Assembly: GCA_017307505.1 (NCBI GenBank)
Contig: JAFKEE010000065.1
Location: 1-45,580 of the forward strand
Reading direction: 5' to 3'
DNA from: Acidobacteriota bacterium
Lineage (GTDB): Bacteria > Acidobacteriota > Terriglobia > Bryobacterales > Bryobacteraceae
DNA length: 45,580 bases
Every line of letters starts with the position of its first letter. Within the stretch, counting starts at the first letter, position 1. This document shows positions 1-7,981 of this stretch, one piece after another. A program made the translations under genes and the position numbers. Below the pieces are notes generated by a model, which did not search any database, was not told the origin of the DNA, and worked only from the letters and a program-made list of their open reading frames with translations.

Positions 1-481
1 CCGCCTCTTTGCCTGTTCCGGTTTCGCCCAGCAGCAGCACGGTCGTGCGCCGGTCGGCCACAATGCGGATCATTTCCACGATCTTGCGCATCGTGTCGCT
101 CTCGCCGATCAGCCAGCGCCGCCAGCCCGCCCAGGGATCACCTCCGGCGCGCGCCGGAGTCTGCGCCTGGCCGCTGCGTCCGAAAACATGGATATTGCAG
201 CCCTGCCACTGTTCGTGTTCCGCAATCAGTTCGTGAGGATCGTAAATGGAGATTTGGATGGACCGCGCAAGATTCAGGAGCTGGCCCCGCAGCCTGGACT
301 CCGTCCAGTCCAGATACGGCCAGTGGATGAGGAATTGCGAGCCGTCTTCCCGCACTGCCGTATTGACGGCATCCTCCAGCCGCTGGAACCGCTGGATCGT
401 GTCTCCAGGCTGAACCATACGCAACATGTCATCGGTGGCGTGGGCGAGCTCGTCGATCACGCAATACATCTTCCCAGTCAT
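1..481 (-). CDS. Sigma-54-dependent transcriptional activator, FleQ/NtrC-type, 3'-truncated by window edge
   Basis: This gene encodes an enhancer-binding protein that would use ATP hydrolysis to open sigma-54 promoters. The first 160 residues are visible. Residues from about 122 onward (LIGESDTMRKIVEMIR) begin the AAA+ domain, and the Walker A motif GETGTGKEA lies at the window edge. The first ~110 residues do not show a clear phosphorylatable receiver: I see no typical DD pair, so it resembles the divergent N-terminal domain of FleQ/FlrA more than an NtrC receiver. The start is ATG at 481, preceded by AGGAG about 10 bases upstream. It lies divergent to fliS and next to a large flagellar cluster, so a flagellar master-regulator role is likely but inferred. 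The remaining AAA+ domain and the Fis-type DNA-binding domain lie outside the window. Confidence 0.88.
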   Translation of the reverse strand, partial: MTGKMYCVIDELAHATDDMLRMVQPGDTIQRFQRLEDAVNTAVREDGSQFLIHWPYLDWTESRLRGQLLNLARSIQISIYDPHELIAEHEQWQGCNIHVFGRSGQAQTPARAGGDPWAGWRRWLIGESDTMRKIVEMIRIVADRRTTVLLLGETGTGKEA

Positions 482-576
482 TGAGCCTGTGCTCCTGTGA
501 ATTTCCGAGTAATCTCCGGCGCCGAGGGAACAAAAGCCCTCAAACGGAGGCCGGGATCGTCGACAAAGCATACGCA

Positions 577-1041
577 GTGAGAAACTTCGTCGGAACCGAT
601 AGCGAATACATCGAGAGCAGAGTGCTCTCCGCGACACCAGCGGGCCTCATCGAGATCCTGTACGAGAAGGCGCTGGAGCACATGGCCTCCGCGCAGTTCC
701 ACCTTCGCGCTGGCGAAGTGGTGGAACGCGGGCAGGCGATCTCCAAAGTGCAGGCGATCATCAACGAACTGAACCACGCGCTCGACGCCAAAAAAGGCGG
801 CGAGATCGCTGTGAATCTGCAGCGGCTCTACGAGTATTCCATCGTGAAACTGACCGAGGCTCACCGTTTCGGCAGCGAGGCCGGCCTGGTGGAGGTAGAG
901 CGAATCCTCCAGAACATGCTGGACGGCTGGCGGGAAGCCACCCGGCCCATCGAAAGCACCCACAACTACGACAGCTTCACGGCCGATCATATGATGCTGC
1001 AACCGGAAGCGTCCCCGGCCCTCCGTTCGTGGACCCTGTAG
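577..1041 (+). CDS. fliS: Flagellin export chaperone FliS
   Basis: FliS binds the C-terminal helix of flagellin in the cytoplasm, keeping it monomeric for export. The protein is mostly helical; the segment YIESRVLSATPAGLIEILYE is the classic FliS helix-1 signature (tasPaeLi..LYe), followed by an amphipathic stretch with INELNHALDAKKGGEIAVNL and LYEYSIVKLTEA, all typical of the family. With GTG at 577 the product is 154 residues; an in-frame TTG at 481 would add 32 unconserved residues and abut the divergent activator start. No clear ribosome-binding site decides between them. Its 3' end overlaps the convergent flgJ by 65 bp. No flagellin gene is seen in the window. Confidence 0.85.
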   Translation: MRNFVGTDSEYIESRVLSATPAGLIEILYEKALEHMASAQFHLRAGEVVERGQAISKVQAIINELNHALDAKKGGEIAVNLQRLYEYSIVKLTEAHRFGSEAGLVEVERILQNMLDGWREATRPIESTHNYDSFTADHMMLQPEASPALRSWTL

Positions 1042-1354
1042 CAGTGGAGGGCGCTGCCTCCAGTCCACGCATCACCATGGCCGTCAGGCCAAACCCGCCC
1101 CGGGTAGCAATTGCCTGGGCGAGATGCTCCTGAGCCATCTCCATCATCGAACCCGACGCGGAATCCGACTCGCCCAGTCCTGAGTTCTGGGCGGAGTCGG
1201 AAACCTCTTTTAAAATCTGTCCAATGAGCAGCGATTCGAACTGCTGGGCCGCGTCGCGGACCTTCTTCGGGTCATCTGCTTTGCGCGGACCTTCCAGCGT
1301 GGAACCCGCTTCTGCCAGTGCGCTCGTGTTGAGGCCAGGTGAACTAATGTTCAT
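977..1354 (-). CDS. flgJ: Flagellar rod-binding protein FlgJ, N-terminal domain only
   Basis: This 125-residue protein matches the rod-binding (rod cap) domain of FlgJ, which assists rod assembly in the periplasm: KVRDAAQQFESLLIGQILKEV and the C-terminal MMEMAQEHLAQAIATRGGFGLT are the hallmark segments. The muramidase domain found in gamma-proteobacterial FlgJ is missing, as in many other phyla, so another enzyme would have to open the peptidoglycan. The start is ATG at 1354, one base after the flgI stop codon (1356-1358), which indicates translational coupling with flgI; an in-frame TTG at 1369 would overlap flgI. Its last 65 bases overlap convergent fliS. Confidence 0.88.
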   Translation of the reverse strand: MNISSPGLNTSALAEAGSTLEGPRKADDPKKVRDAAQQFESLLIGQILKEVSDSAQNSGLGESDSASGSMMEMAQEHLAQAIATRGGFGLTAMVMRGLEAAPSTATGSTNGGPGTLPVAASYDRP

Positions 1355-1355
1355 A

Positions 1356-2456
1356 TTAAATGACCTCAATCTCCGCTTCTAAGGCGCCAGCGGACTGCAG
1401 GCTCTGCAAGATTGCGATGATGTCGCGCGCCGTGGAACCGATGGCGCTGAGCGACTTCACCAGTTCTTCCACCGTGGCTCCATCCTTCAGGACCAGGTTG
1501 CGGGCTTTCTCTTCCTTCACCCCGACGCCTACCTGAGGCACAACTTGTGTCTGCCCCTGGGAGAAAGGAGCCGGCTGGCTCACTTCCATGGTCGTCTCAA
1601 TCTGGATTGAGAGATTGCCGTGCATGATCGCCACCGGACTCACCTTCACCTGCTTGCCCATGATGATGGTGCCGGTGCGCTCGTTGATCACCACTTTCGA
1701 GACGGTATCGGTATCCACCTGAATCGACTCGAGTTGAGCAATGAAACCGACGGGATTGGAGGTGAACGCGGCTGGAATTTTGACGCGCACCAGAGCCGCA
1801 TTCTCAGAGACCGCCACGGCCTCCGGGCCAAACTTCTTATTGATGGCTTCCGTCATGCGGTTGGCGCTGCTGAAGTCGCCGCGATGCAGCTGGAGCTTGA
1901 CCTCGGACGTCGGCGCCACCGAGGGAGGGGCCCGCTCGACGGTGGCTCCGTTGGGGACCCGGCCGACTGTCGGATGGTTGGTGGTCTGCTTCGTGGCTCC
2001 GCCACCTGCGACAAAGCCGCCGGTCACCACCGGACCCTGGCCTACCGCATAAGGCTGGCCGTCCGCACTGCGAAGATTCGTAAGGAGTAACAGGCCGCCC
2101 TGCAGGTTCGAGGCGTCGCCGATCGCGGCCACCGTGATGTCCAGTTTGGTGCCGGGCTGCGCGAAAGCCGGCAGCGTAGCGGTCACCATGACGGAGGCGG
2201 TGTTGTTGACTCGGATGAGGGTGGGGGAGATCTGCACACCCATCTTCTGCAGCATGTTGGTGAGCGTCTGGGTGGTGAAGACCGTCTGGCGGCGGTCGCC
2301 GGTCTGATTCAATCCAACAACAACCCCGTAGCCGATGAGTTGGTTCTCACGGACGCCTTCGATTGACGCAAAGTCCTTGATTCGCGTCCCTGCCAACGTA
2401 GGATTGGCCAGGGCAGCGAACAGGCAGGCTCCGAGGCACAGCAGCCTTCTGCTCAT
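1356..2456 (-). CDS. flgI: Flagellar P-ring protein FlgI
   Basis: FlgI polymerises in the peptidoglycan layer into the P ring that acts as a bushing for the rod. The 366-residue length is normal. The N terminus (MSRRLLCLGACLFAALANPTLA) is a Sec signal peptide, followed by the diagnostic TRIKDFASIEGVRENQLIGYG and GLNQTGD. The C terminus KDGATVEELVKSLSAIGSTARDI is also characteristic. A GGAGG ribosome-binding site lies about 5 bases upstream of the ATG. It is transcribed together with flgJ and separated from upstream flgH by 145 bp, in which a possible sigma-28 promoter lies. P and L rings indicate a diderm envelope. Confidence 0.96.
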   Translation of the reverse strand: MSRRLLCLGACLFAALANPTLAGTRIKDFASIEGVRENQLIGYGVVVGLNQTGDRRQTVFTTQTLTNMLQKMGVQISPTLIRVNNTASVMVTATLPAFAQPGTKLDITVAAIGDASNLQGGLLLLTNLRSADGQPYAVGQGPVVTGGFVAGGGATKQTTNHPTVGRVPNGATVERAPPSVAPTSEVKLQLHRGDFSSANRMTEAINKKFGPEAVAVSENAALVRVKIPAAFTSNPVGFIAQLESIQVDTDTVSKVVINERTGTIIMGKQVKVSPVAIMHGNLSIQIETTMEVSQPAPFSQGQTQVVPQVGVGVKEEKARNLVLKDGATVEELVKSLSAIGSTARDIIAILQSLQSAGALEAEIEVI

Positions 2457-2532
2457 TCATCCTCCAAACTGCATCCATCGACTACAAGTACCCCCAGTCC
2501 ATGACCAAAGACTATTCGGGTGTACAAGTGGT

Positions 2533-2560
2533 ATATCGACGGGAGGGACGATGGCTGTAG
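2533..2560 (-). promoter_or_regulatory. Possible sigma-28 (FliA) promoter for flgI-flgJ
   Basis: Read on the minus strand, CTACA (2560-2556) is followed by exactly 15 bases and GTCGATAT (2540-2533). The enterobacterial sigma-28 consensus is CTAAA-N15-GCCGATAA, so the match is 4/5 and 6/8 with correct spacing. It lies about 75 bases upstream of the flgI start in the only gap inside the rod/ring gene run. It is a weak call made by eye. Confidence 0.3.
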
Positions 2561-2601
2561 ATCCCGATGTGAGTTTTTGGAAAATTTGAGCTATCCTTCG
2601 G

Positions 2602-3294
2602 CTAAAAAGGAAGGAGCCCCAACAAGAGCCGGTAGACGAAGTTCGGCCGGCGGATCACATCATTCACCACGCCTTTTCCGTTCACTTTTATGTCCAGTAA
2701 TCCCAATCTGCTGGAATCGATCGTATTTCCTGTACTGATGTCGTAGGGCCGCGCCACGCCACGCAAGGTCACCACCTGCGTCTCCGAATTGACGGTGATC
2801 GTCTTCGAGCCTTCGACGATCATATTGCCGTTGGGCAGCACTTCACTCACGCGTGCGCTCAGGGTGGCTCGCAGGGAGTTTTCCCGGCTGGTCGCGCCGT
2901 CCCCATTCAGGCTATGATCGGCGCTGGCCTGCGCCAGGCCGGAGAGTGCCGGGGTGCTGATTCCAGCGACCGAACTCACGCCCGCCTTCACCGCGGAACT
3001 GCGTGAGGTCTTGGTCGTGCCCTTTGCCACAGCCGACGCGTCTTCCTGCACGACAATCGTAAGAATGTCACCGGCGCGCGAAGCACGCAGGTCGCTGCCG
3101 TTGTCGAGCAGGCGTGCCGTGGGCGTCCACAACGAGCCCGGCTGAGTTTCCATAGACCGCTGAGAACGCTGAACTTCTTCGCGATACCGGTCGATCTCGG
3201 AGACCGTCGGCTCGCCAGACTTCTTCTTATCTTTGGCGGGCGCACCCGCGGCGAACAACGCCAGCGCCAGGCCCCAGGCCACAGCGGTTCTCAT
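2602..3294 (-). CDS. flgH: Flagellar L-ring protein FlgH, apparently without lipobox cysteine
   Basis: FlgH forms the outer-membrane L ring. The family signature is clear: SLWTPTARLLDNGSDLRASRAGDILTIVVQE near residues 54-84, GNMIVEGSKTITVNSETQVV, and the C-terminal region ending VVNDVIRRPNFVYRLLLGLLPF. The protein has 230 residues, the usual length. The N terminus MRTAVAWGLALALFAAGAPA is a signal peptide, but no cysteine is present at the cleavage site or anywhere in the protein, whereas characterised FlgH proteins are lipoproteins. The start overlaps the flgA stop (ATGA), so the two are translationally coupled. Confidence 0.94.
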   Translation of the reverse strand: MRTAVAWGLALALFAAGAPAKDKKKSGEPTVSEIDRYREEVQRSQRSMETQPGSLWTPTARLLDNGSDLRASRAGDILTIVVQEDASAVAKGTTKTSRSSAVKAGVSSVAGISTPALSGLAQASADHSLNGDGATSRENSLRATLSARVSEVLPNGNMIVEGSKTITVNSETQVVTLRGVARPYDISTGNTIDSSRLGLLDIKVNGKGVVNDVIRRPNFVYRLLLGLLPF

Positions 3295-4208
3295 CGATTC
3301 AGTCCTTTCGTGCCTACCGGCATCAGGCCGGGCATCACCACAGCTTTGTTCCCGCTCACGAGCTTCGCCTGCAGCACCTTGCCGCTATCCGCGTTCCGCA
3401 GCAGGATGCGCTCCCCGATGCGTGCTGGAGCCTCGGCCACCGCCTGAGTCCGCAGCACGCTCCGCCCGAAGCGCGCTTCCACTTCCACCACGTCGCCCTT
3501 CTTCACATCGGGGTCGGCCACCACATCGGTCTCGCTCAAGACCGTGCCGGCCCGCAGGCTGCGGCGTGCTGTCCGTCCCACAAAGTCGGCGGCCGTCAGC
3601 GCTCTCAGGCGCATATAGGGAAATCCCTTAGTTTTTTCTTGACTAATTTGTTCCAACTGAATGGGCTCGCCGGCCTTTAAATCGGAAACGACGGTCACTT
3701 TAGATGAAGCAATACTTAGAATTACTTTGGCCCAGATCTTCGCTCTCTGATTCTGCGAGTACTGCACGTAGCCGAACCATATAGAAGGTTGGCTCTGCAT
3801 CACCAGGCTTGGCTCCCGGAGCCCGTTCCGGGGAAAGACCACTTTGCCCAACGGCACGTTGAAGCGGCTCAGTTCCAGCACCTTCAATTCGGTTTCCGGC
3901 TCGAGGCTGTCACGCATCGCATCTGTCGCTTCTTTTTCAGTGACTTGCCGGGTGGCCCACTCGAAACAGCCGTCCTGCGCGGCCGGATTCCCGGCCCCAT
4001 GCGCCCTGGCCCAGCGCACCAGTTCCCCGGCGCTGACGGTCCGGCGGACGCCTGGTTGGGGCGCAGCGCCGAAGACGGTCTCGTTGGAGATTTCCGGTGC
4101 CGCTTGAAGATAACTCCGGAGATGCCGCATTTCGATGCGGTCGCCATCCACAATGACGCAGCTCTCCGGAGCGCCCAACACCACACTAAGAAGAAGCGCG
4201 GTGATCAT
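3291..4208 (-). CDS. flgA: Flagella basal-body P-ring formation chaperone FlgA
   Basis: FlgA is a periplasmic chaperone for P-ring assembly. A short signal sequence starts the 305-residue protein. The C-terminal half carries the SAF domain and FlgA signature: VTVVSDLKAGEPIQLEQI, DFVGRTARRSLRAGTVLSETDV and VKKGDVVEVEARFG. The N-terminal half (about residues 15-165) is poorly conserved but contains two cysteines (17 and 81) that could form a disulfide. It overlaps flgG upstream (ATGA at 4205-4208) and flgH downstream by four bases each, so the flgF-G-A-H genes form a tightly coupled operon. The segment around 3640-3730 is visibly more A+T rich than its surroundings. Confidence 0.92.
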   Translation of the reverse strand: MITALLLSVVLGAPESCVIVDGDRIEMRHLRSYLQAAPEISNETVFGAAPQPGVRRTVSAGELVRWARAHGAGNPAAQDGCFEWATRQVTEKEATDAMRDSLEPETELKVLELSRFNVPLGKVVFPRNGLREPSLVMQSQPSIWFGYVQYSQNQRAKIWAKVILSIASSKVTVVSDLKAGEPIQLEQISQEKTKGFPYMRLRALTAADFVGRTARRSLRAGTVLSETDVVADPDVKKGDVVEVEARFGRSVLRTQAVAEAPARIGERILLRNADSGKVLQAKLVSGNKAVVMPGLMPVGTKGLNR

Positions 4209-4999
4209 CGGCCTGAAAGATTGTTGACCTGCTGGTACATCTCATCGGCGGCCTTGACCACCTTGGAATTGGCTTCGTACGCTCGCTGGCTCACGATCAG
4301 GTTGATGAACTCCTCCACCACACTGACGTTCGACTGCTCGGTATAGCCCTGCAACAGCGCGCCAAGTCCTTCCTGGCCACCGGGTTGCCCCACCTGCGGG
4401 TCGCCCGAGGCATCCGTCGGCTTATACAGGTTCTTGCCGAGCCCGTCCAGACCGGCCGGATTCGCAAACAGGGCCAACTGTATCTGTCCGGCGATCTGCG
4501 CGGCGGTCTGATTCGGCTGTTTGTAGCTCACCGTGCCATCCGGAGCGATGGTGATCGACTGAGCATCGGAAGGAATGGTGACCTGCGGTTCCAGCGGATC
4601 TCCATCAGAAGTAACGAGATTGCCGTCGCGGTCGGTATGGAACGAACCGGCGCGGGTGTAGGCCAGTTCGCCGTTCGCCTGCCGGACCTGGAAGAAGCCC
4701 CGGCCCTGGATCACGACATCCAGGGGATTCTCGGTAGCGGCGAAGTTGCCCTGGGTAAAGAGGATTTCGTTGGAAGAAGCGCGGGTGCCGAGGCCGAGTT
4801 GAAGACCGGTTGGAATCGCGGTCTGCTGGCTGGCCGAAGCGCCCGGCTGGATCATGCTCTGGTAGAGAAGGTCCTGAAACTGCGCGCGCCGCGTCTTGTA
4901 TCCGGCCGTATTGGCGTTCGCCAGGTTGTGCGCGATGTTATCCACGTTGAGCTGTTGGGCGGTCATGCCGCTGGCAGCGCTGAATAGTGCTCGGATCAT
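4205..4999 (-). CDS. flgG: Flagellar distal rod protein FlgG
   Basis: FlgG polymerises into the distal rod. The 264-residue product begins MIRALFSAASGMTAQQLNVD with NIAHNLANANTAGYKTRRAQF, the flagellar rod/hook N-terminal motif, and ends with the conserved C-terminal FINLIVSQRAYEANSKVVKAADEMYQQVNNL. The middle segment NPLDVVIQGRGFFQVRQANG is typical of FlgG. A strong GGAGGAG ribosome-binding site lies just upstream of the ATG at 4999, twelve bases after the flgF stop. Length and order (flgF then flgG) match the usual arrangement. Confidence 0.96.
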   Translation of the reverse strand: MIRALFSAASGMTAQQLNVDNIAHNLANANTAGYKTRRAQFQDLLYQSMIQPGASASQQTAIPTGLQLGLGTRASSNEILFTQGNFAATENPLDVVIQGRGFFQVRQANGELAYTRAGSFHTDRDGNLVTSDGDPLEPQVTIPSDAQSITIAPDGTVSYKQPNQTAAQIAGQIQLALFANPAGLDGLGKNLYKPTDASGDPQVGQPGGQEGLGALLQGYTEQSNVSVVEEFINLIVSQRAYEANSKVVKAADEMYQQVNNLSGR

Positions 5000-5011
5000 T
5001 CGTCTCCTCCT

Positions 5012-5752
5012 CTAATTCCCTACCCGGCCGACCTCTTCAATCGCCCGCTTGCCCATGTCGGCGCCCATCGTGATGGCCCGCTGCAGGAACTCGGCCTGCC
5101 GCATCAGCGAAACCAGCCGCACGGCCGATTCCGCCGGAGCCACGTTGGACGCCTCGATCTTGCCCTGGTGCACGTCCGCATCCGTGGCCGGCAGTGGCTT
5201 GCCGCTGGCTTCGTTCGCCTTGAAGTAGGAGTAACCCGTCTTCTCCAGCGCGTCCGGCTTATCGAACTGGACCACCGCCAACTGCCCCACGGCCTGCCCG
5301 CCCTGCCGCACCTGACCGTTGGTGCTCACTTCGAAGGCCTGCGACGCCACCAGAGTGATGCCCTTGCCGCTGGCGTCCACCATCGGGTAACCGTCGGCAT
5401 TGGTCAATTGACCGTCCTTGCCGATCTTCATGTGGCCGTCGCGCGAATATAGCGGACCGGTGGGGGACTTTACTGTAAAGAATCCCTGACCAGAGATGGC
5501 GACATCCTGGGGATTCCCGGTCAATTCCAAAGTGCCCTGTTGAAAGTTTGTCCACCGGCCTTTGATATCGGGCAGCGCCGACATTACGCCGCCCGTCATG
5601 GATTCGGCCGCATCGCTGGCATACGTACTGTACAGCTCGTTATCCGCCTTGAAGCCGCTGGTGGCTGCGTTCGCCAGGTTATTGGCCAACACATCCAGCG
5701 CCTCCAACCGGCCGCGCAGTCCGCTGGCCGCCATTACCGAGAGCTTATCCAT
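5012..5752 (-). CDS. flgF: Flagellar proximal rod protein FlgF
   Basis: This is a 246-residue rod protein: MDKLSVMAASGLRGRLEALD plus VLANNLANAATSGFKADNEL is the N-terminal rod/hook domain, NPQDVAISGQGFFTVKSPTG the central signature, and EASNVAPAESAVRLVSLMRQ the C-terminal domain. The position before flgG and the MDKL start fit FlgF. The reading frame stays open upstream to about 6001, but that extension has no similarity and crosses the divergent promoter region, so ATG at 5752 is preferred. No Shine-Dalgarno sequence is visible; if the sigma-54-like site at 5768-5783 is used, the mRNA would be nearly leaderless. Confidence 0.92.
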   Translation of the reverse strand: MDKLSVMAASGLRGRLEALDVLANNLANAATSGFKADNELYSTYASDAAESMTGGVMSALPDIKGRWTNFQQGTLELTGNPQDVAISGQGFFTVKSPTGPLYSRDGHMKIGKDGQLTNADGYPMVDASGKGITLVASQAFEVSTNGQVRQGGQAVGQLAVVQFDKPDALEKTGYSYFKANEASGKPLPATDADVHQGKIEASNVAPAESAVRLVSLMRQAEFLQRAITMGADMGKRAIEEVGRVGN

Positions 5753-5767
5753 GACGCAACCGGGTAC

Positions 5768-5783
5768 TGCACGGCGCATGCCA
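5768..5783 (-). promoter_or_regulatory. Possible sigma-54 promoter for the flgF operon
   Basis: Minus-strand sequence TGGCATGCGCCGTGCA has the invariant GG-N10-GC spacing of -24/-12 promoters (consensus TGGCAC-N5-TTGCA), with the flanking T and A also matching. The -12 GC lies about 17 bases upstream of the flgF ATG. A sigma-54 activator gene is present at the left edge, which supports use of such promoters here. The call rests on one short match. Confidence 0.35.
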
Positions 5784-5865
5784 AACGCGGGGGTGCACTT
5801 TTTCCTCAAATCCGCGCCAATTCCTTCGACAACAGGACCAGATCGATAAGCACCCCTTAATGTCG

Positions 5866-5889
5866 ACGGCAGAATTCTGCCGTTGCCGT
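5866..5889. promoter_or_regulatory. Palindromic operator candidate in the flgF/fliK divergent gap
   Basis: An 18-bp perfect palindrome ACGGCAGAATTCTGCCGT (5866-5883) is followed directly by a third TGCCGT half-site (5884-5889). It sits centrally between the divergent flgF and fliK starts and roughly 85-115 bp upstream of each sigma-54-like site, a usual distance for an activator binding site. The binding protein is unknown; the FleQ-like activator is the obvious candidate. Confidence 0.45.
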
Positions 5890-5945
5890 CGGTTCTCTGA
5901 CGCTCATCCTGCCCGGATCCGCCATTTTTCAAGGGTTTTTTGAGA

Positions 5946-5961
5946 TGGCGCGCAAAGTGCA
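5946..5961 (+). promoter_or_regulatory. Possible sigma-54 promoter for the fliK-flhB operon
   Basis: TGGCGCGCAAAGTGCA contains GG-N10-GC with correct -24/-12 spacing and the same GTGCA -12 element as the opposite-strand candidate at 5768-5783. Predicted initiation would be near 5972, only a few bases before the ATG at 5976. A site this short can occur by chance. Confidence 0.33.
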
Positions 5962-5975
5962 ATTCATGGACGGGA

Positions 5976-7667
5976 ATGAACTGCAACCTGGCCGCCGGCA
6001 TCTTCGATACGCAGGCAGTGTCGCCCGCCGCGGCAAGAGTTGTACCCGCCGGTCAAACCCGTTCGGAGCACGGCTCCTTTTCCGCGATCCTCGGTGACCA
6101 GCATCCCGCTGAATCTGTTGCGGATGCGCCCGCCGCCACGAACCGGCCGCGGACCCCTGGCACAGACGCCAAACCCAACCCGGCCCGCTCGCTGCGGATC
6201 CCCGAAAACTCCTTACCGGCCAGCCGCTACACCCAAACGGGCAGCCGCCTCGATTCGAGCCGATCGTTCAAGGACGAAACAGTACAGATTCAAGCCCGCG
6301 GCGCGCAGGCCGGTCATCCGGCCAAGACGGAATCCCGCGCATCCCGAGCCTTTCGCCAGGACCAGACTGCAAACCGGGCCGGCAGGACCGACGAAGCGGA
6401 GCAGCCGGACGCGGATTCCGAAAACGCCGGCGACACCTTATTAATGCAGGCGGCCCTTGTTCCGGTCGTCCCGGTTCCGGTGGAAGCACCGGCGCCGTCT
6501 CTCGATTTCGCCTGGGGCCAGCAGTTCCAGGAGCCCGGCGCCTCAAGCCAACAGAACCCGGCCCTAGCGGCCGCGGCGTCCAACAACGAAAGTCAGGCCA
6601 TTGAAGAAATCTCCACTCCACAAACTGTGGAACCGTCGTCTCCATTCCAGTTCGCCGCTGCACAGCAGGCGGCGGGGTCCGATACACAGCCCGCGGCATC
6701 CCAGTTGGCGCAAGTTGCGCTGACGGATCGTCATCTGTCCGAGCCCGCGGGCGCAGCAGCCTCCAACCGGGCTGCCCGGGTAACAAACCCGGAATCCACG
6801 CAGGCACCGCAGCACACCGCCCTGAAAGGCGTGTTGACCGTGCGCACCGCCGAAGAGTCCGCCCCCCAGGCCGCCACACCCCCGCCGGCGCCAGACAGGG
6901 CCATGTCCCTGCTGAAGACCGCCGACGCCGAAGCCCTCACGCGGCGCGCCGCTGAGCCGGCCGCCATGCAGGCGCAATCGGCTGCCATCCCGGAAGCTCA
7001 GGCGCAGACCGTGCCCGCGCCCACGGAATCGATCAACCCGGTCACCACCCTGAAATCCGCTGAATCCGCTCCCACCGACCGTCACCCGGAGGAGCGCACG
7101 AAGGAACCCGTGCAGCAAAAGTCATTCCAGTCCATGGTCTCCTCCGCCGAGGGGACGCGCACTCAGAACGCGGAACCCGCAGTGAAACAGGAAGCAGTCA
7201 GGCCCGCACCGGGCGTCGAAATGACGCGCCGCATCGAGGCGGTGCAGACGGCGCAGTCAGCGGTCCGCGGCTCAGTCCACGCCATCACGATTCCCATCGG
7301 TCAGGAATCGAATCCGGTCGCGACGTTGCGGCTGGTGCAGCAATCTTCCGGGATCGAAATCACGGTCAAGACTCCGGACGCCGCCCTCAGCCAGACGATG
7401 CAGGCCAACCTGCCGCAGCTGTTGCGCGGTCTGGAAGACTCCGGCTTTAAGGCCGACTTCCAGCCCCAACCCGCCGCTCATCTCGAAACAGCCTCGGCCC
7501 CGGTGCGGACTGCGTCGACGGACAACCGTCAGGCCAGTTCGTTCGACCAGGGAAGCACCCAGCAGGATGGTCCCGCCCACGGGCAGGGCCGCGAAAAACG
7601 GCAGCCGTCGCACCAGTGGCGCGAATGGCTGCAGCACGGCCGGAAACAGAACAAGGAGGGAAACTGA
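5976..7667 (+). CDS. fliK: Flagellar hook-length control protein FliK
   Basis: FliK measures hook length and switches export specificity from hook to filament proteins. Most of the 563 residues are a low-complexity, Ala/Pro/Gln/Glu-rich disordered region typical of the molecular-ruler part. Near the C terminus, about residues 435-495, is a compact conserved domain: HAITIPIGQESNPVATLRLV, SGIEITVKTPDAALSQTMQA and LPQLLRGLEDSGFKADF, matching the Flg_hook domain. The extreme C terminus is again charged and disordered. ATG at 5976 (MNCNLAAG) is preferred; an alternative in-frame ATG-like start at 5940 would overlap the promoter candidate. Position directly before flgD and flgE supports the assignment. 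Confidence 0.85.
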   Translation: MNCNLAAGIFDTQAVSPAAARVVPAGQTRSEHGSFSAILGDQHPAESVADAPAATNRPRTPGTDAKPNPARSLRIPENSLPASRYTQTGSRLDSSRSFKDETVQIQARGAQAGHPAKTESRASRAFRQDQTANRAGRTDEAEQPDADSENAGDTLLMQAALVPVVPVPVEAPAPSLDFAWGQQFQEPGASSQQNPALAAAASNNESQAIEEISTPQTVEPSSPFQFAAAQQAAGSDTQPAASQLAQVALTDRHLSEPAGAAASNRAARVTNPESTQAPQHTALKGVLTVRTAEESAPQAATPPPAPDRAMSLLKTADAEALTRRAAEPAAMQAQSAAIPEAQAQTVPAPTESINPVTTLKSAESAPTDRHPEERTKEPVQQKSFQSMVSSAEGTRTQNAEPAVKQEAVRPAPGVEMTRRIEAVQTAQSAVRGSVHAITIPIGQESNPVATLRLVQQSSGIEITVKTPDAALSQTMQANLPQLLRGLEDSGFKADFQPQPAAHLETASAPVRTASTDNRQASSFDQGSTQQDGPAHGQGREKRQPSHQWREWLQHGRKQNKEGN

Positions 7668-7669
7668 TT

Positions 7670-7972
7670 ATGCAGGTCAACAATTCCTACTCAGCGCAAA
7701 CGGGCGCCGACAGCACGTCAACCTCATCCAAGTCGACGTCGGGCACGGGAAACCTCGCCAACGAAAACGTATTTCTGCAACTCCTGGTGGCGCAGATCAA
7801 GAACCAGAACCCTCTTGAACCCCAGGACAGCTCGGCCTTCATGGGCCAGTTAGCCCAGTTCAGCCAGCTCGAGCAGTTGACCCAGATCAACAACCAGCTC
7901 ACCCAGCTGAACGCAACCGCGTCGGCCACCGACACCTACACCGGCAGCGACTCCACGAAGACAGGAAATTGA
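7670..7972 (+). CDS. flgD: Flagellar hook capping protein FlgD, short form
   Basis: FlgD caps the growing hook and promotes FlgE polymerisation. The 100-residue product contains the N-terminal conserved domain: NENVFLQLLVAQIKNQNPLE followed by PQDSSAFMGQLAQFSQLEQL. The C-terminal Ig-like/Tudor hybrid domain of the ~220-residue enterobacterial protein is missing. The start ATG at 7670 has a strong AAGGAGG about 10 bases upstream and lies two bases after the fliK stop. The C-terminal tail is Thr/Ser rich. Confidence 0.93.
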   Translation: MQVNNSYSAQTGADSTSTSSKSTSGTGNLANENVFLQLLVAQIKNQNPLEPQDSSAFMGQLAQFSQLEQLTQINNQLTQLNATASATDTYTGSDSTKTGN

Positions 7973-7981
7973 GGACGACCC

